From Caldivirga sp. UBA161 (GTDB lineage: Archaea > Thermoproteota > Thermoprotei > Thermoproteales > Thermocladiaceae): a stretch of 64,000 nucleotides of DNA. The stretch spans positions 26,552 through 90,551 of the forward strand of contig NZ_DAXS01000068.1 in the NCBI RefSeq assembly GCF_002506515.1. The letters are read 5' to 3'. Shown here piece after piece: positions 26,843-36,029 of this stretch. Each line of letters begins with the position of its first letter. Position 1 is the first letter of the stretch. A program made the position numbers and the translations under genes. The notes beneath the pieces were generated by a model. That model worked only from the letters and a program-made list of their open reading frames with translations, was not told where the DNA came from and did not search any database.

Positions 26843-28000
26843 TCAATGCATTAAGCTCTGTTGAATTTCATTAATCCTACTCCTCAATGCGGTGTTCATT
26901 ATTAGTGAAACCAGTAGGAAGAGTATGGATAGTAGGATGAATAGATTCCTAACCCCAATTACTGTTGAAATAGCACCCCCAATTAATCCACCTAGTATTG
27001 ACCCCATTGAGAACATTGTAAAGAAGACAGCTGATCCCTTACCCCTCTCCACGCCTAGGCTCATGAGTAATGCTGGGGTTGATACTATGAATAATGCGTA
27101 ACCAATACCCCTAACCACTTGAGCCAGGTATAATGCACTCAATGGGATGAGGGAATATAGCGTGAAGGCTAAGGATAATACTAAACCATTGATTATGAAT
27201 AAATACTTCCTGAATATTAGGCTGCTGTCAAATAACCTACCGGTAATGATCATTGTAGGCACCTCAGCAGTCGCACCTGCAGCTATTACTTCACCCAAGT
27301 ACAATATTGAACCATGTTTAATGAAGACGTACACTGGTAGGAACCAGGATGCTGATGATATTGTTAACCCAGCTATTAAGGAGTAGAGTGATAGGGCAGC
27401 CCACGTGCTTAAGGTAAGCCTAGTGGTGAATCTAGTGGAGTATGTTTCCTTAAGCATTAAGGCAGCTATGGTAAGCGCCATTAGCAATTCAATTAAAGCA
27501 AATAAGAGGGCGTACCCTAGTGATGATTTAACTATTATTAACGGTATTACTAAACTACCCCCTATCCAACCAATAGCCCCACCAATCCTAACAACACTAA
27601 TACTCCTACCTAATTTAACCACTGATATTTCAGAGGATGAGGCTAACATTAACGTTGAGAAGCCCCCGGCTAGGAATCCCATAATTATTGACGATAACAC
27701 GTAGTAGCTTACCCTTAAGTTCAACATAAGGAGTAATGTAATTAAGGCTGCTGAGAGTAAATCAATAATAATCACCCTCCTCCTGCTCTTCATAATGTCT
27801 GATAAGTAGCCTAATGAATATTGGCCCATCATGGATGCTATATTATAGGATGTACTAAATGCACCAATTTCAATCAACGTTAAGCCGCTGGCGTATAGAA
27901 TGTAGGTTGAGAATAATGCGTAGAGCGGCACCACAGACCACATTAAGGCGTATATAATTAGTAAAATCAGCTCCACTGAGGCATTTACCTTAAACTGCAT
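26843..28000 (-). CDS. major facilitator superfamily transporter
   Basis: 385 residues with about 12 hydrophobic segments in two halves. The loop after the second TM reads LGYLSDIMKSRRRVI, a clear MFS motif A (G-x3-D-x2-RR). The second half has ITGRLFDSSLIFRKY. It converges on the isomerase gene (7-base gap) and is divergent from the M19 dipeptidase (87 bases). Its position between glycosidases and a dipeptidase suggests uptake of a sugar or peptide-like substrate, but the substrate is not readable. Confidence 0.87.
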   Translation of the reverse strand: MQFKVNASVELILLIIYALMWSVVPLYALFSTYILYASGLTLIEIGAFSTSYNIASMMGQYSLGYLSDIMKSRRRVIIIDLLSAALITLLLMLNLRVSYYVLSSIIMGFLAGGFSTLMLASSSEISVVKLGRSISVVRIGGAIGWIGGSLVIPLIIVKSSLGYALLFALIELLMALTIAALMLKETYSTRFTTRLTLSTWAALSLYSLIAGLTISSASWFLPVYVFIKHGSILYLGEVIAAGATAEVPTMIITGRLFDSSLIFRKYLFIINGLVLSLAFTLYSLIPLSALYLAQVVRGIGYALFIVSTPALLMSLGVERGKGSAVFFTMFSMGSILGGLIGGAISTVIGVRNLFILLSILFLLVSLIMNTALRSRINEIQQSLMH

Positions 28001-28087
28001 TATTCGGTTGTTAACTACTGAATTAAAGCTTAACTGATTTTAATTTAGTGAAGCATAGTTTTAAAAGCTATATGCAATATAATTATC

Positions 28088-29026
28088 ATGAGGATTGCTG
28101 ACCTACACGAGGATATCTCATGGGGGACTTCACAATACTTTAACGATACCATTAATGGCCCAGCACAATCAAGTATAGCTCAATTGGCTAAATTCGATCA
28201 GGCATTAGTATTCGCGGCAATATACCCTCATGTTAGGACTTGGAATGAGGATGCTGATAAGATTAAGGCACTCTATGGTAGAGCAACAAACCCAACGCAC
28301 TTCTCATTCGACCTAATACTGGATCACCTCAAATTCTACTACTACCTGGAGAGGAGGGGATTAATTAAGATTATTAAAAGCCCTAATGATACCTTAAGTA
28401 AGGTTAACTTCGTAATATCCCTGGAGGGTACTGATGCATTGAGGGATATATATGACTTATACGTACTTAAGAACCTGGGGGTTAGGGTTATTCAATTAAC
28501 ATGGAATTATGATACTAAGTTTGCTGCATCATGTAATTCAAGGAAGGATTACGGCTTAACTGGTGAGGGTGAGGAACTGGTTAAATTAGCCAATGACCTT
28601 GGCTTATTAATTGACCTAGCTCACGCAAGTAAGCAAACTGTGCTTGATGTAGCATCAATATCTAGGAAGCCTATTATAGTTAGCCACGCTAACGCTAGGA
28701 AGCTTAAGGACTCCCGTAGGAATCTTGATGATGAAATGATTGAGGCCATTATTAAGGCTGGGGGAATTATAGGGGTGGCTGCAATACCATCATTATTACC
28801 TAACCCAAGTATTGAGGGTATATTAGATAATATTAAGTATATTGGTGAGAATTATGGCTGGGATTATGTGGCAATAGGTACTGACTTCCTTGGAATGTAC
28901 CCTGATGAAGTAATAAGTGGCCTTGAGTCAATTGAGAAACTAAGCATGCTCAGTGATATGTTGGGTGATGAAGCTGAAAAGGTACTGTGGGGTAATGCCT
29001 ATAGGATGCTTAAGTACATAGGGTAA
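28088..29026 (+). CDS. M19 family dipeptidase (renal/membrane dipeptidase-like)
   Basis: A metal-dependent TIM-barrel dipeptidase that also accepts D-amino-acid dipeptides in several bacteria. Motifs are ADLHEDI near the N-terminus (metal His and Asp), SLEGTDAL (bridging Glu, about 117), LTWNYDT, LIDLAHAS (metal His), IIVSHANAR (metal His) and AIGTDFLG (substrate Asp). At 312 residues it is slightly shorter than bacterial forms. There is no signal peptide, so it is cytoplasmic. A TATA-like TTTTAAAAGC lies about 25-30 bases upstream. It is divergent from the MFS carrier, which fits a peptide-salvage role. Confidence 0.9.
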   Translation: MRIADLHEDISWGTSQYFNDTINGPAQSSIAQLAKFDQALVFAAIYPHVRTWNEDADKIKALYGRATNPTHFSFDLILDHLKFYYYLERRGLIKIIKSPNDTLSKVNFVISLEGTDALRDIYDLYVLKNLGVRVIQLTWNYDTKFAASCNSRKDYGLTGEGEELVKLANDLGLLIDLAHASKQTVLDVASISRKPIIVSHANARKLKDSRRNLDDEMIEAIIKAGGIIGVAAIPSLLPNPSIEGILDNIKYIGENYGWDYVAIGTDFLGMYPDEVISGLESIEKLSMLSDMLGDEAEKVLWGNAYRMLKYIG

Positions 29027-29041
29027 TTAGAATCCCATAAT

Positions 29042-29422
29042 TCAATGCTTCTTACCACGGTTTTTAGCCAACATATCTCTTATTTCATTCTTCCAAATGT
29101 ATCCAGCCACCCTCCTACCTTCCTTGGTTAAATCATAGTAAATCCCCCTCCCCCTCTTCTCAGGGTTATGCTGCTTAACCTTAAGCCACGGCTTAACCGA
29201 ACTAGTAACCCTACCCTTTAAACTCCCCTTAAACTCCTGTAGTAAATTAAGTTGAACAAGATGCTTACAAGCCTCCTCAACTTCATCTTCAGGTATTATT
29301 GGATTCCACCCAGATGCACCGAGGAGCCTCCTGGCAAGTAGCCATGGTGTATCTGGGCCATACTTATAAATGTGGGCTAGTATCATTTTCTCTAATTCAC
29401 TTAAACCATCACCAGTGCCCAC
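29042..29422 (-). CDS. DUF2250-like winged-helix protein
   Basis: 126 residues. SELEKMILAHIYKYGPDTPWLLARRL followed by EEACKHLVQLNLLQEF is a helix-turn-helix core, and RGIYYDLTKEGRRVAGYI forms the wing and last helix. This matches crenarchaeal DUF2250 proteins, which are predicted DNA-binding. The C-terminus is very basic (AKNRGKKH). It lies downstream of ahcY on the same strand, 63 bases apart, so cotranscription is possible. Target unknown. I limited quoted runs to recognisable motif length. Confidence 0.75.
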   Translation of the reverse strand: MGTGDGLSELEKMILAHIYKYGPDTPWLLARRLLGASGWNPIIPEDEVEEACKHLVQLNLLQEFKGSLKGRVTSSVKPWLKVKQHNPEKRGRGIYYDLTKEGRRVAGYIWKNEIRDMLAKNRGKKH

Positions 29423-29485
29423 GAACGGTATTGCTATTAATGGTTTTAACCCTAACGCTGTCTCATCCCTAACACTTTATAATCA

Positions 29486-30805
29486 TTACGTACCAGTTTC
29501 CCAACTTGAAATATACCTAGCCTGCTCCTCTGTTAGGGAATCAAACCTAACCCCCATTGCCGCCAACTTAAGCCTAGCAATATCCTCATCAATATCCTGA
29601 GGCAGCCTGTAAACTCTAGGTGTTAACTTACCCTTATTTCTTAAAATGTACTCAGCCGCCAATGCTTGATTACTGAAGGACATGTCCATTACCTCACTTG
29701 GATGCCCTTCCGCGGCTGATAGGTTAACTAGCCTGCCCTCCGCTATTAGGTATATTTTTCTGCCATTAGGTAGGATGTACTCAACAACGTATGGTCTTAT
29801 TTCCCTCTTGGATTTAGCGTTCTTTTCTAGGGCCTCCACATCAATCTCAACATTGAAGTGCCCTGTATTGGCTAACACTGCACCATCCTTCATCCTTAAC
29901 ATGTGGTCAAAGGATATTACCCTTATGTCACCTGTTGCTGTTATGAAGATGTCGCCTATTTCAGCAGCTTCACTCATTGGCATTACCTCAAAGCCCTCGA
30001 AGACTGCCTCAAGGGCCCTTATTGGATTAACCTCAGTAATAATGACCCTCCTTGCCCCAAGTCCCTTAGCCCTCATCGCCACCCCCCTTCCAACCCACCC
30101 ATATCCAGCAACTACCACTATTTTTCCTGCAATGAGTAGGTTCGTTGCCCTTATTATCCCATCCCAAGTTGATTGGCCTGTACCGTACCTATTGTCGAAG
30201 AGGTACTTTGTATATGAGTCGTTAACAGCTATTATAGGGTACATTAACTTCCCATCCTTCTCCATGGCCCTAAACCTAATGACCCCTGTAGTTGTTTCCT
30301 CAGTGCCGCCGAATATCTTCTTAACTAAGCTTACATAATCCCTACTGCCTGCTACCTCAAGGGCATACTTAACTGACTCATCAATGATCCCTAAGGCTAA
30401 CTTATGTAGTGTGCCGGCTACGTCACCGCCATCATCGAGGGTTATGTTGGGTTCAGAGGATATGGCGAAGCCTATGGCATTATAATACTCCCTATTGCTC
30501 ATGCCCTTCCAAGCATATACATGAATACCCTCCTCCACTAAGGCTGCTGCAACATCATCTTGAGTTGAGAGTGGATTACTTGGCGCTAAGTATACGTCAG
30601 CTCCACCTGCTGCTAGGGTTTTAGCCAGAACCGCAGTCTCCTTGGTAACATGGAGGCTTGCAGCTATTTTAATACCCTTAAGTGGCTTCTCCTTAATGAA
30701 CCTTTCCCTAATAGCCATTAGTACCGGCATGTGTGATTCAGCCCACTCAATCTGTAGCCTTCCCTTGGCCGCTAATGACTTATCCTTAACCTTAGACTCA
30801 ACCAT
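29486..30805 (-). CDS. ahcY: adenosylhomocysteinase (S-adenosyl-L-homocysteine hydrolase)
   Basis: It splits S-adenosylhomocysteine into adenosine and homocysteine, removing the inhibitor of methyltransferases. Visible signatures are [53 protein letters not shown] and the NAD-binding [10 protein letters not shown], followed by [10 protein letters not shown] and GHFNVEID. The length of 439 is usual. The frame runs to an ATG at 30826, but GTTTAAAAGCG centred at about 30832 is 27 bases from the ATG at 30805, which I take as the leaderless start. It has its own promoter. Confidence 0.96.
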   Translation of the reverse strand: MVESKVKDKSLAAKGRLQIEWAESHMPVLMAIRERFIKEKPLKGIKIAASLHVTKETAVLAKTLAAGGADVYLAPSNPLSTQDDVAAALVEEGIHVYAWKGMSNREYYNAIGFAISSEPNITLDDGGDVAGTLHKLALGIIDESVKYALEVAGSRDYVSLVKKIFGGTEETTTGVIRFRAMEKDGKLMYPIIAVNDSYTKYLFDNRYGTGQSTWDGIIRATNLLIAGKIVVVAGYGWVGRGVAMRAKGLGARRVIITEVNPIRALEAVFEGFEVMPMSEAAEIGDIFITATGDIRVISFDHMLRMKDGAVLANTGHFNVEIDVEALEKNAKSKREIRPYVVEYILPNGRKIYLIAEGRLVNLSAAEGHPSEVMDMSFSNQALAAEYILRNKGKLTPRVYRLPQDIDEDIARLKLAAMGVRFDSLTEEQARYISSWETGT

Positions 30806-30909
30806 TGCTGAACCTAGATTTAACATGTTTAAAAGCGTTTAACCAACATTCCACATGCCATAACGTTTAAGCGGAGGGTACTTTACTTAAACACGCGTTT
30901 TAAGTATTA

Positions 30910-31896
30910 TTAATTATTCTTAATGCCGCAGGAATTAACAATATTAATCAAATACGCGTCGCCAAAACGTTCACCAGCGTTAATGGGTATTACTGATGCT
31001 GCACAAGATTGCCTTATCAATGGTTCACTCACAGTTACTTGCCTACCCATTAATTTACTTAACTCCTCCTCAATCATTTGCTTCCATAGGCCCTTATTAG
31101 CCATGTATGTACCGCCCATTAATGCTATGGGCAGGTTAAAGGCACCAAGCCTCCTAATCACGGTGGTTAATGCTAAGGCAACCTCCTCAGTCTCCCTCCT
31201 AAGTATTAATGAAGCCTCCTTATCACCCTCCTTAGCTGCATCAAAGACGCTTTTGGCAAATGAAGCGATCGTACCCTTAACATCCCTGGCTGAATAAACT
31301 TTAGCAACCAACTCCTCAATGGTGGAGGCTGAGTACTGGCTTAAGGCATATTTAACTAGGGTTGTTTCACCAATCCTACCGTCATATGATTTCACCACTG
31401 CTGATAAGCCTAAGGCTCCAATATGGTACGCTCCACCTTCATCATCTATTAAATGCCCCCATCCACCAACCCTAACCCTCCTACCAGAGTACTTACCGTA
31501 AAAATTACTGCCAGTGCCCAATATGCCTATTACCCCATCACCTGTTAAGAATGCTGAGGCGTGGGCGGCTTCAATATCCTCAGTAATGTATATTCTAGCA
31601 CCCTTAACATAATCACCAAGTTCACTCATTATACACCTCCTTATTTCACTATCCCAAGCACCACCAAGGTAACCAGCCATGGATAGACTTAAGGCAATAA
31701 CCTCAACATTAGCGTTAACCTTACTTAATGCGTTAATTACACTTGCTGAAATATTACTGCAGACTTCATTAATAGGTAATGCCGCTGGATTTGAAGGCCC
31801 GGCTTGCCCAAGAGCCATTAATACTCCATCATATGATAATACTGCTGCCTCTGTTTTAGTGGCACCGCCATCAATTCCCAGTACTACCTTAACCAC
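30910..31896 (-). CDS. BadF/BcrA-family sugar kinase (hexokinase/N-acetylglucosamine kinase-like)
   Basis: 328 residues of the ASKHA fold. The phosphate-1 motif is GIDGGATKTEAAV at about residues 7-19. The second phosphate region is GILGTGSNFYG (about 124-134), followed by GGWGHLIDDEGGAYHIG, the hallmark of the GlcNAc kinase/BadF branch. The adenosine motif ALMGGTY is near 263. The best archaeal model I recall is the Sulfolobus tokodaii broad-specificity hexokinase, which also acts on N-acetylglucosamine. With a GH20 enzyme in the same region, GlcNAc or GalNAc phosphorylation is plausible. It sits between ahcY and the S66 peptidase, all on the minus strand. Confidence 0.85.
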   Translation of the reverse strand: MVKVVLGIDGGATKTEAAVLSYDGVLMALGQAGPSNPAALPINEVCSNISASVINALSKVNANVEVIALSLSMAGYLGGAWDSEIRRCIMSELGDYVKGARIYITEDIEAAHASAFLTGDGVIGILGTGSNFYGKYSGRRVRVGGWGHLIDDEGGAYHIGALGLSAVVKSYDGRIGETTLVKYALSQYSASTIEELVAKVYSARDVKGTIASFAKSVFDAAKEGDKEASLILRRETEEVALALTTVIRRLGAFNLPIALMGGTYMANKGLWKQMIEEELSKLMGRQVTVSEPLIRQSCAASVIPINAGERFGDAYLINIVNSCGIKNN

Positions 31897-31936
31897 TTGT
31901 TACGGACTTGGTGAGAGTATTTAAACCTCATCACGT

Positions 31937-32923
31937 TCACTCAACAAGAGGTTCCTTCATTGTTAATGTTGCCTCATCAGCATTAACCTCAATACTAATG
32001 CCTAAGGGAACTGGGTATGTGTTTAGGCCTTGTTGATCACCACCATGGCAGCATGGGTAATTTAGGAAGGATGGGGCCTTAGGGTTATAGGTCTTAGTTG
32101 CCTCCACAATTGACTCAACCACACTCCCCCCAACCTGCCACTCCCTTAACTCAGGTATTTCACCGTAGGCAATAGCATTAACGCCTCCGAGAATTCCCAT
32201 TAATCCCAGTGCCGTTAAGTACTCATCAAGCCTATGTATCTGTAGCGCTATCTCCTCAATAAAGAGTACCTTACCCTCCGGGTTAATTCTGAAGCTTGGT
32301 ATTGATTGAGGAAGGAGGAATTTCAATAGATTGCCACCAACCATTACGCCGCTTGCTTTACCTGGTGTTATTATTCTTGGAAATGGCCCATCCTGAAGGG
32401 GCTTAAGCTCCATCACCTCACCCTTGAGTATACTTAGAGCCGCATCCATATCCCTCCTGAACCTACTTAGGCCAGCCTCACTAGGTGTCACATTAAGGTC
32501 AAGCATTGGGGCCTGTAGTGATGGGACTCCAGCCTTAGCATACACTGCAGTTTGTAGGGCTGTTATGTCGCTGAAGCCCACTATAACCTTAGGGTGCTCT
32601 TTAATTACATCATAGTCAAGAAGCCTAATAACCCTAAAGGCACCGCTCATGCCCCTTAAGCACCATACTGCATCTACGTCATCCCTAATGAAGGCATCCA
32701 TGATATCCTTAGCTCTAACTTCATCTGGAGCCGAATGGAAGCCCTTATTTAAGGCGAACTTAACAGTATCTCCAAGAATCACCCTAAACCCTTTTTTCCT
32801 AAGATAATCAATACCAGTGTTGAGTCCTGAGCCACTCCCCGGATAACCTGGGGGTGCTGATGGTGCTATGAGCATTACCGTTGATCCCTCCCTTAACCTA
32901 CGTGGTTTAACCGAGTACTTCAC
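31937..32923 (-). CDS. S66 family LD-carboxypeptidase (LdcA/MccF-like)
   Basis: 328 residues with the S66 plan. VMLIAPSAP is at the N-terminus, the nucleophile is S118 in VGFSDITAL, the acidic partner is E223 in FIEEIALQIHRLDEYL, and the histidine is H293 in YPCCHGGDQ. The full Ser-Glu-His triad is therefore present. In bacteria LdcA removes the terminal D-alanine from murein tetrapeptides, and MccF cleaves amide-linked nucleotide-peptides. Archaea such as this have no murein, so the natural substrate is open: scavenged muropeptides or a self-defence function. No signal peptide is seen. Confidence 0.88.
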   Translation of the reverse strand: MKYSVKPRRLREGSTVMLIAPSAPPGYPGSGSGLNTGIDYLRKKGFRVILGDTVKFALNKGFHSAPDEVRAKDIMDAFIRDDVDAVWCLRGMSGAFRVIRLLDYDVIKEHPKVIVGFSDITALQTAVYAKAGVPSLQAPMLDLNVTPSEAGLSRFRRDMDAALSILKGEVMELKPLQDGPFPRIITPGKASGVMVGGNLLKFLLPQSIPSFRINPEGKVLFIEEIALQIHRLDEYLTALGLMGILGGVNAIAYGEIPELREWQVGGSVVESIVEATKTYNPKAPSFLNYPCCHGGDQQGLNTYPVPLGISIEVNADEATLTMKEPLVE

Positions 32924-32982
32924 TCCTAATTAGTAGGTACGCTTATTTTTAAGGAATTCAACATAGTTTTGTTAACTTAGAA

Positions 32983-33981
32983 GTGTTTAAAAATGGGTTA
33001 GGTAAAGGCAATGGTGTGGTTTTAATTGATAAGTATGGTAGGCCATTATTGAAGCTTAGGATCGTGGTTAACAGTGAATGCAACTTTAACTGCTTCTTCT
33101 GCCACTTTGAGGGTCAAAGTAGGCATATCCCATCATTAACGCCTAAGGATATTGGATTTGCAGCTGAGGCAGCCATGAGGATTGGTGTAATGGATTTTAA
33201 GTTAACTGGTGGTGAACCATTATTACGTAAAGATATTACTGAGATAATTGAGGAATTAAGCCTAAGGAAACCTAAGGATTTATCCTTAACAACTAATGGT
33301 TACCTCCTAGGTGAATTAGCCTCAAAGCTTAGGGAGGCAGGCTTAATGAGGCTTAATGTGTCGTTACATAGCCTTAAGCCTGAGAGGTATGCATTCATAA
33401 CTGGAACAAGCCCCAAGGTATTCAATAAGGTTATTGATGGGTTAATGAAGGCTAAGGACGCTGGGTTCAATAACATAAAGCTTAATATGGTTGTTACTAA
33501 GGTTAATGTTGATGAGGTTGATGATTTAATAAGCTTCGCTGCAAAGCATGGCTTCTCACTACAGTTAATAGAATTAATGCCCGTTGGGTATGGGGAAGTG
33601 GCTTTCAATGAGAATTACGTTGACTTAAACACTGTGGTTAAGCGACTTATGGAGCGTGGTAGATTCCTTGGGAGTAGGGTTGACTTGCATAATAGGCCCC
33701 TACTTAGTGTTGATGGTGTTAAGGTTGAGGTTGTGAAGAATTACATGAATCCAAGCTTCTGCGCTGGTTGCACAACAATGAGGTTAACCAGTGATGGATG
33801 GCTTAAGACCTGCCTCTATAAGCCTCCATCCGTTAAGGTTTGGGACCTCATTAAGAGTAGGGACCTTGAGGGGTTAATTAAGGCCTTTCAGAGGGCTAAT
33901 GAGTTAAGGGAACCCAACTTTAAGAATACTGATAATCAATTGAGGTTAAGTAACATTAAGGTTAGGTTAAGGGTTGGTTAA
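32983..33981 (+). CDS. moaA: GTP 3',8-cyclase (MoaA), molybdenum/tungsten cofactor synthesis
   Basis: This radical SAM enzyme makes the first pterin intermediate from GTP for the molybdopterin cofactor, which W/Mo oxidoreductases of this lineage need. The SAM cluster cysteines are C33, C37 and C40 (CNFNCFFC). The second C-terminal cluster is marked by FCAGC and a third cysteine in LKTCLY. KLTGGEPLL and NVSLHS are standard. At 332 residues it is normal. The start is GTG at 32983; a T-rich TATA-like TTTTTAAGG lies about 30 bases upstream. Its end overlaps the convergent CdvA-like gene by 4 bases. Confidence 0.93.
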   Translation: MFKNGLGKGNGVVLIDKYGRPLLKLRIVVNSECNFNCFFCHFEGQSRHIPSLTPKDIGFAAEAAMRIGVMDFKLTGGEPLLRKDITEIIEELSLRKPKDLSLTTNGYLLGELASKLREAGLMRLNVSLHSLKPERYAFITGTSPKVFNKVIDGLMKAKDAGFNNIKLNMVVTKVNVDEVDDLISFAAKHGFSLQLIELMPVGYGEVAFNENYVDLNTVVKRLMERGRFLGSRVDLHNRPLLSVDGVKVEVVKNYMNPSFCAGCTTMRLTSDGWLKTCLYKPPSVKVWDLIKSRDLEGLIKAFQRANELREPNFKNTDNQLRLSNIKVRLRVG

Positions 33982-34673
33982 ATGCATTCACCCCTATACT
34001 TGTAAATCAGCATAGTTATCTCATTCCTAATCCCCCTTAACCTATCTAAGTCATCCTTAAGTGCTATGAGCTTACCCTTATCCTCATCCTGAAGTTGGCT
34101 TATCTCGCTCTTTAACTTAAGTTCACCATACTCAGTCTCCATTTCAGATATCCTAGCATCCAATTCACCTATTATCCTAGTTAACTTCTCAATCCTCTCA
34201 TCACACTCCCTCACATACCTCTCCCTCTCATTCTCAAGCATTTTCCTGAACTTATCCACTAAATCCTGTGGAATCTTCTCATTATTACTAATCATATTGA
34301 GCATTACATCACCTAGCTTAAGGAGCATTTCATTAACCTTCCTCAACTTATTAACCGTGTCCTCAAGCTTAGACTTAACATCATTAATAGTAGCCTCCAG
34401 TTCATTCTTAGGTTTAACTATAATAATCCTCTCCTCATCATTAAACTTAAGCACATTATTGGCTGTACTATACTTAATAACCTGGCCATCCCTACTCACG
34501 TTTACACCAGTTATTATTACCTTCAGGTTGTTGCCATCACGGTTCACCTTATATTCCACTGAGGTAACCATACCCAGTTCCCTACCATTATCATCAATAA
34601 CCCTCCATCCCCTATAGGACTCCATCTTCCTCTTAATCTTATCCCCCCTCCTATTAAAGAACGATAAAGGCAT
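33978..34673 (-). CDS. CdvA-like protein: PRC-barrel domain plus coiled coil
   Basis: 231 residues. Residues about 17-88 form a PRC-barrel-like domain (GWRVIDDNGRELGMVTSV, then a beta-rich segment ending IIIVKPK). The rest is coiled coil. The order and several positions resemble Sulfolobus CdvA: the 'Y/V-x-D-x-x-GRE-x-G' start, a helix hairpin with EKIPQDLVDKFRKML and a later helical repeat. In Sulfolobus CdvA recruits ESCRT-III-like CdvB at midcell; no cdvB or cdvC is in this window. It is convergent with moaA and overlaps it by 4 bases. The CdvA assignment rests on visual similarity. Confidence 0.6.
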   Translation of the reverse strand: MPLSFFNRRGDKIKRKMESYRGWRVIDDNGRELGMVTSVEYKVNRDGNNLKVIITGVNVSRDGQVIKYSTANNVLKFNDEERIIIVKPKNELEATINDVKSKLEDTVNKLRKVNEMLLKLGDVMLNMISNNEKIPQDLVDKFRKMLENERERYVRECDERIEKLTRIIGELDARISEMETEYGELKLKSEISQLQDEDKGKLIALKDDLDRLRGIRNEITMLIYKYRGECI

Positions 34674-34781
34674 TGCCTAATTAACCTCATTAATGATAAA
34701 TAACCCTATTGGTTAAAATAAACATGAGCAGTTAAGCATCAGCACCTAAACACTTTAAATCCTTAATCGCAGTACTCTACT

Positions 34782-36029
34782 ATGAATGCATTCAGCATAA
34801 GGCTTAGTAATGGATTAAGGGTTGTGGGTTCACACATACCTGACAGTGAGGTTGAGGCTGTGTACGTATTCTACAATGTTGGGGCTAAGAATGAGAGAGA
34901 TGGAATATATGGGGGCTCTCACCTTGTTGAACATGTACTCTTCAGGAGTATTAAGGGGCTTGAGAAGAGTATTGATGAGCTGGTGGAGGGAGTTGGGGGT
35001 TACTTCAACGGCTTCACCACATATGACACCACGGCCTACGTTGAAGTCCTACCAGTGGATAAGGCTGAGTTAGGCTTCATGATTGAGGCCAAGAGGATGA
35101 AGGATGCATTATTCCTTGAGAATGAGTTTGAACTTGAGAGGAGCATTGTGTTAAGTGAATTCGATATGAATGAGAATGATGAGGAGGCAAGAATGATGCT
35201 TACGGCCAGTAGGAAAATGTGGGATTCACACCCATATAGGCACATGGTTATTGGCGTTAGGAGAGATCTTGAGTCTGTTAAGCGTGATGAATTATACAAT
35301 TACTATAGGCGATACTATAATCCATCCAATGCAGTCCTAGTGGCTGTGGGTGGGTTAACGAGAAGTAGTATTGAGAAGCTTGCTGAACTCCACTTCAGCA
35401 GTATTGAGCCTGGTGAAGTTAAGGGAGATGTGGAGCCATGGGATGAGCAATTTAACGGTATCATTAAGGTAACCATGAGGGGTTCAACAATGGTTCCTAG
35501 GCTCTTAGTATTATTTAAGTCACCTGGATTACATAATGCTCAAGGCTTCTCAAGGCAATTATTCGTCGACTTCATTCTAATTGGCGATAAGAGGCTAGCC
35601 TACGGCTTAACGGCTAGTGAACCAGCATCAATACCTAGGTTCGCTAGGCTGTATAGGCTTGTTGAGGAGGGAACCGCCTCAAGCGTTTATGCCAGTTACG
35701 AGTTAACTTACATGAATGGACCCTACGGTATAGTGCTGAGGGGTGTTAAGGACCCTGATAAGGCTTATAATAGGTTAATTGAGGTTATTTTAGAGAAGCC
35801 TAATGCCGATGAAGTTAATAATGCCATTGCAAGGATTAAGACTAGGTTAATTAATACACTTGACTCACCCAGTAAGCTTGGTCAATTATATGGTGTGGGT
35901 GAATTATTCGCCAATGACCCTGAACACTTAGTGAAGTTAATGAGTAATGCTCAGTACTTAGGGGCTGAGGATTATGTTAATCATGTGGAGGAGCTTATAA
36001 AATCAGCAGTGGTGGTTTACTATGGCTAA
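34782..36029 (+). CDS. M16 family zinc protease, catalytic subunit
   Basis: 415 residues. The inverted zinc motif HLVEH (H47, E50, H51) and the third ligand E126 (LSEFDMNEND), 75-76 residues later, are at the spacing of M16B peptidases. The N-terminal LSNGLRVV and GGYFNGFTTYDTTAY are family signatures. The second half is a degenerate M16 domain. TTTAAAT centred about 26 bases before the ATG gives a leaderless promoter. The next gene overlaps by 8 bases and encodes the partner without zinc ligands, so the active enzyme is probably a heterodimer enclosing peptides in the cytoplasm. Confidence 0.9.
   Translation: MNAFSIRLSNGLRVVGSHIPDSEVEAVYVFYNVGAKNERDGIYGGSHLVEHVLFRSIKGLEKSIDELVEGVGGYFNGFTTYDTTAYVEVLPVDKAELGFMIEAKRMKDALFLENEFELERSIVLSEFDMNENDEEARMMLTASRKMWDSHPYRHMVIGVRRDLESVKRDELYNYYRRYYNPSNAVLVAVGGLTRSSIEKLAELHFSSIEPGEVKGDVEPWDEQFNGIIKVTMRGSTMVPRLLVLFKSPGLHNAQGFSRQLFVDFILIGDKRLAYGLTASEPASIPRFARLYRLVEEGTASSVYASYELTYMNGPYGIVLRGVKDPDKAYNRLIEVILEKPNADEVNNAIARIKTRLINTLDSPSKLGQLYGVGELFANDPEHLVKLMSNAQYLGAEDYVNHVEELIKSAVVVYYG

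Noticed and set aside
29682..30338. 218-codon plus-strand frame
   Set aside because: It is antisense to ahcY, which has all its motifs. The frame has no recognisable domain and its composition is that of a reverse-strand shadow.
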